From: Methylococcus capsulatus
GTDB taxonomy: Bacteria > Pseudomonadota > Gammaproteobacteria > Methylococcales > Methylococcaceae
Reading direction: 5' to 3'
Length of the DNA stretch: 64,000 nucleotides
Assembly (NCBI RefSeq): GCF_036864975.1
Contig: NZ_CP104311.1
Coordinates: 2,483,513-2,547,512, forward strand
Made by a program: the position numbers and the translations under genes. The stretch's first letter is position 1, and each line of letters begins with the position of its first letter. Below, one piece after another: positions 41,901 to 50,084 of the stretch. Below the pieces are notes generated by a model that was not told the DNA's origin, searched no databases, and saw nothing but the letters and a program-made list of their open reading frames with translations.

Positions 41901-42040
41901 CCGAGCAGCCGGGTGAGGGCGCGCGACGTGCCGTTCTCGTGCCCCGCCGGGTCGCGCAGCAGCACCAGGGCTTTTTCCGCCGGGTCGTGGAGGCGGGCGG
42001 CGAGTTTGGTTTGCCAGAGGGTGTAGTTGGTGTTTTCCAT
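38918..42040 (-). CDS. cmr2: Type III-B Cas10 (Cmr2), cyclase and large subunit
   Basis: The 1040-residue protein begins with LWQTKLAARLHDPAEKALVL, the Cmr2 N-terminal region, then SIGPVQSFIATARTTSDLWAG and MDGDRMGAILSGDD. The cyclase motif VIYVGGDDVLAMLP is near residue 808. An intact GGDD predicts cyclic oligoadenylate synthesis on target RNA binding. Two REP-like palindromes are inserted in frame (39931-39964 and 40668-40722), both in non-motif regions. It follows cmr1 by 12 bp. Confidence 0.96.
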   Translation of the reverse strand: MENTNYTLWQTKLAARLHDPAEKALVLLRDPAGHENGTSRALTRLLGLSETGAETLDPDNADVLSTVIFKKGLPREIYRHVQRADWWAAAADRPQWPMQEITVTTQAGKRKTLKVADWAQVRWTNQPVLIHPLTGKQYALPGGLSETDFHDIKQRSFEHFSRLLVKLGAEEGETRDLRKTLLAYWRFGPDLSVNGADTEDFGKLGALWGLLPADTRIPDHSIWDHLDLTSAFAGAFAADPNGESALLALSIGPVQSFIATARTTSDLWAGSHLLARLSWEAMRPVCERLGPDAILFPRLRGIPQVDLWLRDQMELPGELFQNSDWTRGATDANPLFSAALPNRFVAVVPASQARAIADEVTQAVRGWLQRLGEDVVMRLLHEAGFDKEATHTPYEQMKEQLEGFPEVHWAAVPFSLIRPRNEARQTDLDVSALSSAMAPFFSPLPVGEGAGGRAGGEGQYGFLATPAWQVLQQEIDWGDGTTFFAPNPGVLYPAVYDLAERVMAAAKATRTFDQTSQTGWRCSLTGETEWLTTDRAQLAWPPGQRKDTLWTRVADEKPAWAKKGEHLGALPAIKRLWPTIFAEEVGKALNPKDDGTAKAIGRFVVSTHTMALAHQLDQWLEKGGHTAEGLASALKKYRSDTVALPRRLMRRHQDNPALADAKCIPGLLESARDDEDDDAYEKVKSLVRQTLALTPSPSPKGRGEKREEIRLETYYALLMMDGDRMGAILSGDDKTGTAISYRDSFHPQVRTGFDAHAARQDLIRKYGAQKRPISPNRHLAISGALNDFSQTVVRHVVEEEHLGRVIYVGGDDVLAMLPVADLLPTMQRLRYAYSGVDPEHEGGVWQGLTLQGGFAALRTGHGKKQRLQVMRMMGHNATASCGAVIAHHQAPLGAVLRELRAAEQRAKTQGGRDAFSVTVIKRSGGALYLTAKWGEPIKLLLDLRDFLAQDDVSRRAIFHTHAWLRDLPEPHGDGRMLADLLTYQLVRQAQGDAERKAKGLAERLTELALQQPGKRRAWLENFLSVAEFLARETRSQGEDA
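39931..39964. repeat. REP-like palindrome inside cmr2 (first)
   Basis: CTCCCCTCTTCC and GGGAGAGGGGCTGGGGGTGA form the palindrome core. It encodes LTPSPSPKGRGE in frame and lies shortly after the palm-domain MDGDRMGA segment in translation order. Confidence 0.75.
40668..40722. repeat. REP-like palindrome inside cmr2 (second)
   Basis: CCCTCTCC elements and CCCTCTCCCAC/GGGGAGAGGGG pairing are seen. It encodes FFSPLPVGEGAGGRAGGEG in frame. It shares the CTCTCC/GGAGAG core with the copies at 8768, 35198 and 39931. Confidence 0.75.
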
Positions 42041-42052
42041 GATCTTGTCCTA

Positions 42053-43078
42053 TCAACCCAAGCGGGTGACATGCTGGGATTGATCAAGGGTGTTGCATAC
42101 GACCCGCCACGCTCGCCGTAACAGATCGGCCTGTATGGATTTTCCATTTTCTGCGGGCAGTTTGTGTGGCAGGGCAAATACGCGAATCCCCAGCTTCCCG
42201 TTGTCACTCGGAATAATTTTCCACCGCAATGGGCTTGGCATGCGGCTCGGCGTGACAAACCCCAGCGCAGGACGTAGGTCTCTTCCATTGATTCCTTTCA
42301 GTTTGCTGCGAACCAGCCTGCGCTCGATAGCAACGACCCGCATTGCTTTGTGCCACGCATCGAATGAAGAATTGCTCTGCCAGACACACAATCCGTCATC
42401 GTTTCTTGCCAGCGACATTGCCCAATCTTGTTCAAGGCATTTGTCGAGCGGCCTTGTATAACGGCTCATCGCCTCGCGACGCATCCGGTCGATACCTTCG
42501 ACATGAAGTGCTCCCCAACCGCCGCGACTGCGGCTTCCGAGCAGGCCGAATGCATCGATCAATTGCATGATTTCAAGAATTTTTGGCGCGAATCCGTCAG
42601 GGACGGCGATATGCAGCAGGCGCGTCGTTTCGTTTGCCGTGGCGTTGTTGCCGTCCGCTGCCTTGATCGCGGTGCGGTCAGGTTGGCCCCTACCACGCTT
42701 GATGAGGCCAAACCAGGCGTAGCTGGTCTCCAATCCATCGGAGAGCGGTGCCACTCCTCTTTGGGTTCCAACGAGCCACGCTTTGTCATGGTCACCACTT
42801 GGGTGTTCCAGCCGCATCCGCACCAAGCTCTTGCGTGCCGCGACTTTTTGCCCGCGTTGATCGTAGTCATCATCGAGCCAGGCATGGCCGAACAGTTTCC
42901 CTTCTTCATGCCGCATGGCTGCCATGTTGATCTCGAATTTGTGATCGGCCGCATACGCCACCCGCCACCACTCGCGCAGCAGGTGCTTGAACGGCGGCGT
43001 GCGCCATTGGCCGCTTTGCTCGGCGTTGCCGAGAAAGGCGGGGGTGAGGAATGTCACTTGATAGGACAGCGTTTTCAT
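42053..43078 (-). CDS. cmr1: Type III-B Cmr1
   Basis: ATG at 43078 gives 341 residues starting MKTLSYQVTFLTPAFLGNAE, followed by WRTPPFKHLLREWWRVAYA and GLLGSRSRGGWGALHV, all typical of Cmr1, the subunit capping the crRNA 3' end with Cmr6. An upstream ATG at 43114 adds 12 residues without family support. It is the first gene of the cmr operon; the island palindrome and a -10-like CAGACT lie upstream. Confidence 0.93.
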   Translation of the reverse strand: MKTLSYQVTFLTPAFLGNAEQSGQWRTPPFKHLLREWWRVAYAADHKFEINMAAMRHEEGKLFGHAWLDDDYDQRGQKVAARKSLVRMRLEHPSGDHDKAWLVGTQRGVAPLSDGLETSYAWFGLIKRGRGQPDRTAIKAADGNNATANETTRLLHIAVPDGFAPKILEIMQLIDAFGLLGSRSRGGWGALHVEGIDRMRREAMSRYTRPLDKCLEQDWAMSLARNDDGLCVWQSNSSFDAWHKAMRVVAIERRLVRSKLKGINGRDLRPALGFVTPSRMPSPLRWKIIPSDNGKLGIRVFALPHKLPAENGKSIQADLLRRAWRVVCNTLDQSQHVTRLG

Positions 43079-43134
43079 CGGTTTCAAGAGGGGCTCTCCT
43101 TGATCAATAGCCAAACAGCGGAAGATCGGTACCT

Positions 43135-43181
43135 AGTCTGATCGTTCCGGCAGCCGCTCGCCCGGTTCGGCAAGTTTGCCG
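43135..43181 (-). promoter_or_regulatory. Operator palindrome and -10 upstream of the cmr operon
   Basis: CGGCAAGTTTGCCG is at 43168-43181, a perfect palindrome apart from the centre. It lies 27 bp from CAGACT (43140-43135, minus strand), about 57 bp before the cmr1 start. No -35 consensus is seen. Confidence 0.65.
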
Positions 43182-43203
43182 ACGACGAAATCCCGGACAG
43201 AAA

Positions 43204-45330
43204 TCACGCAGGGGCATCGGTGAAGCGGTCGAGCACCCGCCGATAGATCTGGGCGTCGGCCTCCCTGAGCAATTCCGCCTTGTCCAGCGCCGGCAAAAAG
43301 CCGTGGGTGAATCCCTGCCGGATCATGGCCAACGCATCCCACAGGCAGAGCTTGCCGCCGCTCATGCGCGCCGCCGTCAGGTATTCATCGCTCAAGCGGG
43401 TGCGGCTGATGCCGGGGTTGTCGGTGCATAGGGTGAGCGGCAATCCTTTTTGCCAAAGCTCCAAAACCGGGTAGGCCGGGCAGCCCTGGCTCGTTTCCAC
43501 TGCCGGATCGAGGTAGCCGACGACTTCCCGGTTCGAGGTGGGGCAAAGCTCCAGGCAAATGCCGCGGTCGCGGAAGCGCTCGGCTAATTGGGGATGTTCG
43601 GCAATGGTGAGCCCGTGGCCGATCCGGTCCGCGTGGAGGTGATACGCGGCCTGCCAGATCGACTCCGCTGATTCGCCTTCGCCGGCATGAATGGTGATCG
43701 GCAGGCAGATTTCGAATGCTTTTTTGAACAGGCCGGCGATCTGTTCCGGCCGGGTGGTGCCCTCGTCCCCGGCCAGGTCCAACCCCACCACGAAATCCGG
43801 CATCTCATTCTTGGCTTCCACGGCGAGCTCGATCACTTGGGCGATACGGTCGCGCTGGCGGCGGTCGGCGATGACGGTGAAGGAAAAGCGTGGAACCGGG
43901 CCATCGGCGGGACCGGGCAGAGCATCGTGCAGCGCCTGGCGCAATTGCCGCAGAAAGGCGAGGCCGTCGCCGTATTTCTGGGGGCTGCCGCGCAATTCGA
44001 CATACAGGAGTCCTTCCGCACGGGCCTGGCCGACGACGGCGCGGGCATACGGCTCGATGGCCGCCGGATGCGTCAACAGCGCGGAACCGGATAACTCGCC
44101 CGGTCGTTCGTAGGCGGCAAATCCCAAACGATGTTTGGATTTGAGGGCGACGCGCGGTTCGGTGACGCCGTACAGATTGCGGTGGAGCCGGTCATCGTCG
44201 GCCTCGACCAGCAGGGCGGCGGCGCAATGCGAGCGCGGCGCCTTGGCCGCGAGCATTTCCGGCCATTGGTCGGGCCATGCAGCCGTTTGCAGCAAGGGGT
44301 TCACCGCTTTCAGGGCGTTGTCTCGCTCACCCGGGCTCAAGCTCTGCCAGATGGCCTGTCCCACCGTGCGCTGCGCGGGAATATCGAGACAACCGCCCAA
44401 ATGCCGGTGCAGGTCGGCTTTGGGCACGCGTTCCAGCCAGTTCCGGTATTCCGGGCCGATGGCGGTATCACGCAGAAATTCGATGGTGCGCGGCGGCAGC
44501 CGGTAAAGGCTGCGCCAATTCTCGTGTCGTTCGCTGTGGCTGAGCTGTTGCAAGTAATTGCCGAGAAGCCGGCTTCCCGCGGTTTCGCGTTCGTTCAGTT
44601 CTCGGGTCAGCAGGTCGTCCGTGGCTGCGGGCCAGGCCAGAACGGTTCCTGAGGCCGGCAAGGGCAGCGGAAAACGGGGAGCGGAGACCGGCGGGCGTTC
44701 ATCCAAGGCGACATCCAGCAACTCGCTGCGGGGCGAGGCCCCCGTGGCGATCAAGGGTAGGATGGCGCCGGCGCAGCTCCTGCCTTCGGGGTCCGTGGCG
44801 GGCAGCGGGCGGGTCAGGAATTCCGCCGTGGGGTTTTTCAGCAGCGGCGGCATCTCATTTTCGATCACGTGCAGCAAGGCCTGGCAGCCGAATACCGATG
44901 CGGCCCGTTGCAGATCGGCGCTCATGGTTTTGCGCCCGCCGGCCAGCGACAGCAGCACTTGGCCGCCCCTGGCGTGCTCATGCGCCAGTAGCGCCGCCCG
45001 GAGGATTAGCTCCCGCATGTGGTCGCATTCGGCCTGGCTGGCGAGCTGGTCGGTGGCTTCGGCCTGCCAGATGCGTAATGTGACGGGGCTATCCAGAAGG
45101 CCGTGCCAGTCGAGCAGATGCTCGATGCCGGTGCGGGTTTTTTCACCTTGTGTCGTGCATACCCAGATTTCCTCGGGCGCGGCTAACTGGTAGCGGGCGC
45201 GGAGCGCATCGAGCGCCTCGCGTTCGGGATGATTCGCAAACAGCGGCAGGCGGTCGGGGGCGAGAAATCCGTAGGCTTCCGGGATCACCGCCCAGGACGC
45301 ACCCAAGGTGCAAAGCAGGATGGGCGTCAT
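43204..45330 (-). CDS. cad1: CARF-adenosine deaminase fusion effector (Cad1/CAAD type)
   Basis: ATG at 45330 gives 708 residues. The N-terminal CARF domain has LLCTLGASWAVIPEAYGFL and the motif LSLAGGRKTM at 128-136. A linker of about 150 residues leads to a complete adenosine-deaminase domain: His308/His310 in ADLHRHLGG, His548 and Glu551 in IHAGEGESA, His572 in RIGHG and Asp637 in CTDNPG, i.e. all zinc and catalytic residues. Reported Cad1/CAAD proteins deaminate ATP to ITP when the CARF binds cyclic oligoadenylate. It overlaps the Nudix gene by 4 bp and ends the csm operon. Confidence 0.92.
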   Translation of the reverse strand: MTPILLCTLGASWAVIPEAYGFLAPDRLPLFANHPEREALDALRARYQLAAPEEIWVCTTQGEKTRTGIEHLLDWHGLLDSPVTLRIWQAEATDQLASQAECDHMRELILRAALLAHEHARGGQVLLSLAGGRKTMSADLQRAASVFGCQALLHVIENEMPPLLKNPTAEFLTRPLPATDPEGRSCAGAILPLIATGASPRSELLDVALDERPPVSAPRFPLPLPASGTVLAWPAATDDLLTRELNERETAGSRLLGNYLQQLSHSERHENWRSLYRLPPRTIEFLRDTAIGPEYRNWLERVPKADLHRHLGGCLDIPAQRTVGQAIWQSLSPGERDNALKAVNPLLQTAAWPDQWPEMLAAKAPRSHCAAALLVEADDDRLHRNLYGVTEPRVALKSKHRLGFAAYERPGELSGSALLTHPAAIEPYARAVVGQARAEGLLYVELRGSPQKYGDGLAFLRQLRQALHDALPGPADGPVPRFSFTVIADRRQRDRIAQVIELAVEAKNEMPDFVVGLDLAGDEGTTRPEQIAGLFKKAFEICLPITIHAGEGESAESIWQAAYHLHADRIGHGLTIAEHPQLAERFRDRGICLELCPTSNREVVGYLDPAVETSQGCPAYPVLELWQKGLPLTLCTDNPGISRTRLSDEYLTAARMSGGKLCLWDALAMIRQGFTHGFLPALDKAELLREADAQIYRRVLDRFTDAPA

Positions 45331-45959
45331 CGGCTTTCTCCGCTGACATAGCGGGCCGCGAGGCGGCTCCACAATTCGAAGCGGGGTTCGGCCAGGATGT
45401 CCGCCGCCGACCGGAAGCCGATGTCGGCCAGGGCAGGGTCCACCGCGCGGGGTGGTTCTTCGTCGTGCCAGTCCAGCAGATAGAGCAGCCCCAAATGCAC
45501 CCGTCCTATCGGAGAAAGTCCCTCGTAAATCCAAGCCACGGGTTCGATCGGCTCGGGCGGCGGTTGCCAGTTCAGTTCTTCACCGAGTTCACGGAGCAAG
45601 GTGTTCCATACCGTCGCTCTGAGGGTGACATCCTCGTCCTCACGGTCCACGTGTCCGCCCACACCGCAACTGAAGCACTCCCGCAGACGCTGGTCGCCGC
45701 CATGGCGGCGATAACACCAGAGATCGCCCGACCCATTACGGAGCAAGGCGTAAGGAATGAGCTGCAAATAGCGCTCATTCCCCTCGGCGTCGGCGCGCGG
45801 CAGCCATAGCGTTTCGTCCGGCCAGTCGCCGCAGTCGCGGGGCCACGCCAGCGCAGCGGCCGGGTCGTTGCCAGTGGGCAATACGAAAAGCGAGCCACCC
45901 GGCAGGGCGTCCTGAGCCCGGCCGCGCGGCTGCGGAATGACGAGAACTTCGGTTTGCAT
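45327..45959 (-). CDS. Nudix hydrolase encoded with the CARF-deaminase
   Basis: The 210-residue protein carries a Nudix box in GGHVDRE...LLRELGEELNW: the first Gly and Glu and the REL-x-EE core are present, but the segment between them is about 15 residues instead of 7. CYRRHGGDQRLRECFSCGVGGHV precedes it. Nudix enzymes cleave nucleoside diphosphates linked to another moiety, including ITP-like nucleotides in some families. Its stop overlaps the start of the deaminase gene (ATGA), so the two are translationally coupled. It starts 29 bp after csm5. The substrate is unproven. Confidence 0.88.
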   Translation of the reverse strand: MQTEVLVIPQPRGRAQDALPGGSLFVLPTGNDPAAALAWPRDCGDWPDETLWLPRADAEGNERYLQLIPYALLRNGSGDLWCYRRHGGDQRLRECFSCGVGGHVDREDEDVTLRATVWNTLLRELGEELNWQPPPEPIEPVAWIYEGLSPIGRVHLGLLYLLDWHDEEPPRAVDPALADIGFRSAADILAEPRFELWSRLAARYVSGESR

Positions 45960-45988
45960 ACTTCGCTGTCTTCCTTATCGGCTGTGGC

Positions 45989-47680
45989 CTAACTTTCCAG
46001 CGCTTCCAGGCCGGAGCGGAATTCCGCCTTGCGTTCCTTTTTCGAGGGCCAGTCGGTCCAGTCCTTGATGGTTTCGCGCAGCAGGGCAGCGGCGGCCCGG
46101 CGCGCTTCGGAGATGCTCCAGCCAAGGGCGGTTTGCAGAAGGGCGCGGCGCTTCTCGTCGAACTGGCTACCCGGCTGATAGCGCCCCTTCTGTTTCTGTG
46201 CGAGGTAATACGTGCGGAATTCCTCGACGGCGCGCAGCTCCGGTCCCATGGCCTGCAGACGCGCCGCCCGTTCCGCCCGCTCACGTTCGGCCTGGGCCAG
46301 CCGCTCGGCTTCCTGGCGGGCTTTTTCCTGTTCGTCCCGGCGTCGCGCCTCGGCCTCGGCCCTATCCCGCGCGGCCTGGGCATCGCGCTCCCGCAACCTC
46401 TGCGCCAAACGGCGTGCCTCAACCAGCCGCGTCTCACACAGGGCCTTCAGCTCCGGCCAATCGGTTTCGAGAGCAACCAGCGGTTCGACCTCCACCAACA
46501 GCCAGCCGAAAGGCAGCAATCCGGTGTTCTGATCCTTGCTTTCGGCGGCAAGCCAGAGGGTTTTGGCGGCGTTCGCCTCATCGGGTTGCTGACCCTTGCC
46601 TTTCAATATCTTGATCTTTCGGGTACCGGAAACCGTGATCGATTCCGCGCCGCTGTGGCGTCCCACCCGCAGCACGAAAGCCCGACCGGCTTTGAGCCTG
46701 TCTTGAGACTGTTTCAGCGTGTTCTGAATGGTTTCGCACCAGTACTGATCGGCGAAGCCGCGTTCCTTCAGCAGCTTGGTTTCCCCGGTCAGCATTGGGA
46801 GATAAAAGCGGTTGCAGGCCGTGGCCAATGCTTCCATCGAATACCGAAACTCAGGCGAAGGCAGGAGCTCTTGCCGGGGTAAAGCATCGAGCCGGTAGAG
46901 GTTGAGCTGTCCGGAAAACGCCCGGTAGCGCCAGGGCGATACACATTCCAGGATCTGGTACAGATTTTCGCCCATGGCCTTGCGCAACTGGCCTTTTTCG
47001 TCCTTGACCGGCGTTTTCTTGCGGTTCACGGCCAGATGCACCGCGGTGGCCGTGAGTCCGGAAGATTCCCGCCAAGCCGAATCCGACAGATGCACCAGCC
47101 GCAGCGGATCGAGTTCCAGGCGCTGCTTTCCGGTTTGCAGATCGCGGTAACGTAGCAAGCGGCCCTGGAACTCGTGCAAGCCCTTGCGCTCCGGCGCTCG
47201 GGCGCCGCCATTGATTTTGTCCAGCAGCGCCGTCCGTATCGCGCCTTTCAGCGAGGAGCCGAACAGCACCGGTGCCCGGCTGATCGGATCGAAGGCGGTG
47301 CGGTCGATTTCCAGGCGGTTCAATACCTGCCCGCCGTCGCCTTCCCGGTTGGCGGCTTGTCCCACCCGGCTTGCGTACATTTGAGCCACCTGGGGTAGAA
47401 CCGGCACGCAGTAGCGCGCCCAAGGTATCAGCTTGCTTCGGCGAGCATGGAAAAAGCGCTGCACCTTTTTGATCATCTCGGTGTCCGGTCTGCCGCTGAC
47501 GACGGTCAGCAGCTCCTTCCGGTCCTGGTCGGATAAGGCGTCCATCACCGCTCCGCTGTCGAACTCATGCAGGAGATCGTCCTCAATCACGTAATGGGTC
47601 GGCTCGTAGGATTCGCCGGTGCCGATGTGGATCGGTGACAGTGGTGTGATGTGCAACCGGTAGCTGGTGAATGCTCTCAT
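45989..47680 (-). CDS. csm5: Type III-A Csm5 with long coiled-coil C-terminal extension
   Basis: ATG at 47680 gives 563 residues. The first two-thirds is Csm5: YRLHITPLSPIHIGTGESYE, PVLFGSSLKGAIRTALL and YSMEALATACNRFYLPML. From about residue 425 a strongly charged Arg/Glu/Ala helix begins (RAEAEARRRDEQEKARQEAE), followed by a small helical end domain. Csm5 is usually about 350-380 residues, so the tail is an addition. It overlaps csm4 by 4 bp. Confidence 0.93.
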   Translation of the reverse strand: MRAFTSYRLHITPLSPIHIGTGESYEPTHYVIEDDLLHEFDSGAVMDALSDQDRKELLTVVSGRPDTEMIKKVQRFFHARRSKLIPWARYCVPVLPQVAQMYASRVGQAANREGDGGQVLNRLEIDRTAFDPISRAPVLFGSSLKGAIRTALLDKINGGARAPERKGLHEFQGRLLRYRDLQTGKQRLELDPLRLVHLSDSAWRESSGLTATAVHLAVNRKKTPVKDEKGQLRKAMGENLYQILECVSPWRYRAFSGQLNLYRLDALPRQELLPSPEFRYSMEALATACNRFYLPMLTGETKLLKERGFADQYWCETIQNTLKQSQDRLKAGRAFVLRVGRHSGAESITVSGTRKIKILKGKGQQPDEANAAKTLWLAAESKDQNTGLLPFGWLLVEVEPLVALETDWPELKALCETRLVEARRLAQRLRERDAQAARDRAEAEARRRDEQEKARQEAERLAQAERERAERAARLQAMGPELRAVEEFRTYYLAQKQKGRYQPGSQFDEKRRALLQTALGWSISEARRAAAALLRETIKDWTDWPSKKERKAEFRSGLEALES

Positions 47681-48645
47681 GCGGCCTCCCTTCGCGGCAG
47701 TTGAATTCCGAACACCGGTGCATAACCTTGGTGGACGGTGCCGGGTACGGCCCGGGACAAGGCATTGGCGCCGCCCAGGCCCTGACCGATGAACCATGCC
47801 CGGCTATCGCCGGAGCTTGGGCCACCGGTCCGCGGGGTCAGAACCGCCCCGCGCTGGGCCAGCAGCACCGGGGTCTTGAACGGATGCCTCTGATGCACAC
47901 CGACATCGCCATGCCGTCCGAACCGCGTGAACAGTCGGTAGAAGCTGCGCTCGGCGTCCCAGTCCAGGCCTTGCGGCGCGCACGGCGCCAGCGTCAGCCA
48001 GGCATCGGCGGCGGCCGGCTCGGGCCAGGCGAACGGCGCCAGATCTTCCACCTGGAACTTGCCCAGGCCGATGCTGGCGTCACGGCCGAAACCGAAGGTG
48101 CCGATGTCGTCGAACAGCGTGGCCAGCTCCGCGCGGGTCAGGCGGGTTTCGTCCAGCACCGCGTAAATATCGAGCGCGGCGCCTGCGCCGTACCAGAGCT
48201 GGCTCTGGGTGTACGGCGCGAACTGGCCTTCCCCGGTTGTACCGGTCAGGCGCTGGATGCTATTGTGCGGCTGGGGATGCTCCGAAGCGATCACACCGGC
48301 GATATCGCCAGGCTTCTTGCAATGCCGACCCCATTCCGATGCGGGCACCGTCGCCTGGTCCAGCGGCATCCAGACCAACTTTTTGGCGGTTTTGCGGTCG
48401 CTTTCCGGGGCATGTTCAAACCAATGTCCGGGCAGGGTGGGGCGGGGCAGATGGCCCGCCGGCAGGGCGTCGGAAAGCACCGCGAACGGCCGGTTTTCGG
48501 TATAACCCGTCAGCAGCGTGTCAAGCCGCTCCTCGCCAAAGCGGTTGCGCGCCGCCCAGCACAAGTGGCCGAACAGCATGTCCCCCAGCGGTTCCGAACC
48601 GAAGGCGGAGAGGGGGCGGATGATGAAGCGGTAGAGCTGATACAT
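47677..48645 (-). CDS. csm4: Type III-A Csm4
   Basis: The protein begins MYQLYRFIIRPLSAFGSEPL (ATG 48645; another ATG lies two codons earlier) and has GDMLFGHLCWAARNRFG and a Gly-rich IGTFGFGRDASIGLGKF block, typical of the Csm4 RAMP that contacts the crRNA 5' handle and Cas10. It is 322 residues. It lies 56 bp after csm3 and overlaps csm5. Confidence 0.93.
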   Translation of the reverse strand: MYQLYRFIIRPLSAFGSEPLGDMLFGHLCWAARNRFGEERLDTLLTGYTENRPFAVLSDALPAGHLPRPTLPGHWFEHAPESDRKTAKKLVWMPLDQATVPASEWGRHCKKPGDIAGVIASEHPQPHNSIQRLTGTTGEGQFAPYTQSQLWYGAGAALDIYAVLDETRLTRAELATLFDDIGTFGFGRDASIGLGKFQVEDLAPFAWPEPAAADAWLTLAPCAPQGLDWDAERSFYRLFTRFGRHGDVGVHQRHPFKTPVLLAQRGAVLTPRTGGPSSGDSRAWFIGQGLGGANALSRAVPGTVHQGYAPVFGIQLPRREAA

Positions 48646-48701
48646 GCACAATAGTCCGAAAATTCAGGAATCATCGAAATTGAAAATGCTCTCGGCTTTG
48701 C

Positions 48702-49427
48702 TCACGCCGCGGCGCTGAAGCGGACTTTTCCCAATTCCGGCAGCTTGTCCTCGCCTTCCAGCTCCAGCCGGGTGAATTTCAGCTTGCCGTAACCGCGCGA
48801 GCCGGAACCGCCAAGGCCGGTCAGTTCCAGCAGCCTGAGTCCCTTCCAGACGATTTCCAGCAAGTTTTCATCGCCGTCATGCACGCGGAGGGTCAGGTTG
48901 AATTCGAAGCGTGCGCCGGCCGGCACCCGTTCGGTGTTGCGCGGATGTTCGGCCACGCCGCGGATACGGTCGATCATGTTTTCCGACTTGTTTTCGGTCA
49001 GCAGCAGATTGCGGCTGTTCATTTCCTCGATCCAGCCCGGTTCCAGCGCGCAATCCCAGAAAGCCAGCCGGGTCGGGCCGATCTCTTTCACCAGATCACT
49101 GTCATGGTTGCCGCCTTCCGGTGCTCCGCCGAACAGGCGCAGCAGGTTCTTGGCCGGCTCCAGCTGGGCCGGGTCGATCCTGTCGATGTGTTTGAAACCC
49201 AGCGGGGTGCCATCGGTGATGCCGACCACCCCCAGTTCCCATTCCAGCAGGCTGCGGATTTTGCCTTTGAGGCTGGAGCCGGGAATATAAGGGTGCTGGG
49301 TCAGCGGATGCTTGATCACCGGGTTGTCCGTGCCGCCGATGTGCATTTCTGTGTTGCCGGAACCGATGTGCAGGCCCGAGACCAGTTCGAGGGTGCCGGT
49401 GAGTTTTTGGAGTGCGATCAGTTTCAT
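48702..49427 (-). CDS. csm3: Type III-A Csm3 backbone RNase subunit
   Basis: The 241-residue RAMP starts MKLIALQKLTGTLELVSGLH and has HIGGTDNPVIKHP, where Asp34 is the position of the target-cleaving Asp of Csm3, then YIPGSSLKGKIRSLLEW and TGLGGSGSRGYGKLKF. It forms the periodic backbone. It is separated from csm2 by 168 bp that contain a palindromic repeat. Confidence 0.96.
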   Translation of the reverse strand: MKLIALQKLTGTLELVSGLHIGSGNTEMHIGGTDNPVIKHPLTQHPYIPGSSLKGKIRSLLEWELGVVGITDGTPLGFKHIDRIDPAQLEPAKNLLRLFGGAPEGGNHDSDLVKEIGPTRLAFWDCALEPGWIEEMNSRNLLLTENKSENMIDRIRGVAEHPRNTERVPAGARFEFNLTLRVHDGDENLLEIVWKGLRLLELTGLGGSGSRGYGKLKFTRLELEGEDKLPELGKVRFSAAA

Positions 49428-49549
49428 GGGTTATGTCTCCTTGTTCAGGGGTTGGGTGGTGGCTCGAACCGATCGAAGATGCTTCGCCAAGCCGCAGGGA
49501 ATACGGCTTTATAAGATTCATCAACGCGTTCAACCTACCCCCATTGGTT

Positions 49550-49599
49550 GTAGGATGCGGTGAGGAACGAACCGCATCGTTGAACGAACCGCATCCTAC
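49550..49599. repeat. Palindromic repeat between csm2 and csm3
   Basis: GTAGGATGCGGT (49550-49561) is the perfect inverse of ACCGCATCCTAC (49588-49599), with an internal AACGAACCGCATC copy. The right arm contains the csm2 stop codon. It is a different repeat type from the REP-like units in cmr2/cmr6. Confidence 0.75.
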
Positions 49600-50075
49600 G
49601 GGGTGTTTGAGTCCTGCCTTTCCTGTTTGTAAAAGCCCATGAAGGCTTCCCAGAACAGCTTGCAGGTGCCGAGCGTCGCGGGGTCGGTCACTTGGGCCAA
49701 AGTATCGTGCATCAGCTTCACGAAGCTGGAGTCGACAAGCTTGCGGCCCTCGGCGTAAGCCGCCTTGGCGTTGATCATGCGGATGAACGGCAGGCATTCG
49801 GCGAACTTGGCGGCCCGCTGTTCGGTGGACGCCTGGTTCACCCGGGTTTCCCACAGTACCAGCTCATCGTAAAAACGGCGCAACTGGGTCGATTTGTTGC
49901 GGTTCCGATCCGCCCGGGCCACCGCCTGAGCCATCATCTTCGCGGTGCCGTTGAACAGTTCGGCATCCACCGGCGCCAAATGGACGGCGCTGGTATCCAA
50001 GGCCGGTTCTGGGAACCGTTCCTCGTGGCCTCTCCGCGGCCCTTGATTTCGCTGTTGCCCGTGATATTCAGCCAT
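49596..50075 (-). CDS. csm2: Type III-A Csm2
   Basis: The 159-residue protein has a disordered basic N-terminus (about 20 residues) and a helical Csm2 core with TQLRRFYDELVLWE, FAECLPFIRMINAKAAYAEG and a C-terminal LFWEAFMGFYKQERQ. Csm2 is the minor filament subunit. The stop codon TAG lies inside a palindromic repeat, so the last residues (about DSNTP) are partly repeat-encoded. It follows csm1 by 9 bp. Confidence 0.93.
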   Translation of the reverse strand: MAEYHGQQRNQGPRRGHEERFPEPALDTSAVHLAPVDAELFNGTAKMMAQAVARADRNRNKSTQLRRFYDELVLWETRVNQASTEQRAAKFAECLPFIRMINAKAAYAEGRKLVDSSFVKLMHDTLAQVTDPATLGTCKLFWEAFMGFYKQERQDSNTP

Positions 50076-50084
50076 CTGTGCTCC

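Noticed and set aside
49733-49746. Operator-like CAAGCTTG inside csm2
   Set aside because: Only the central 8-10 bases match and it is inside coding sequence without a phased -10.
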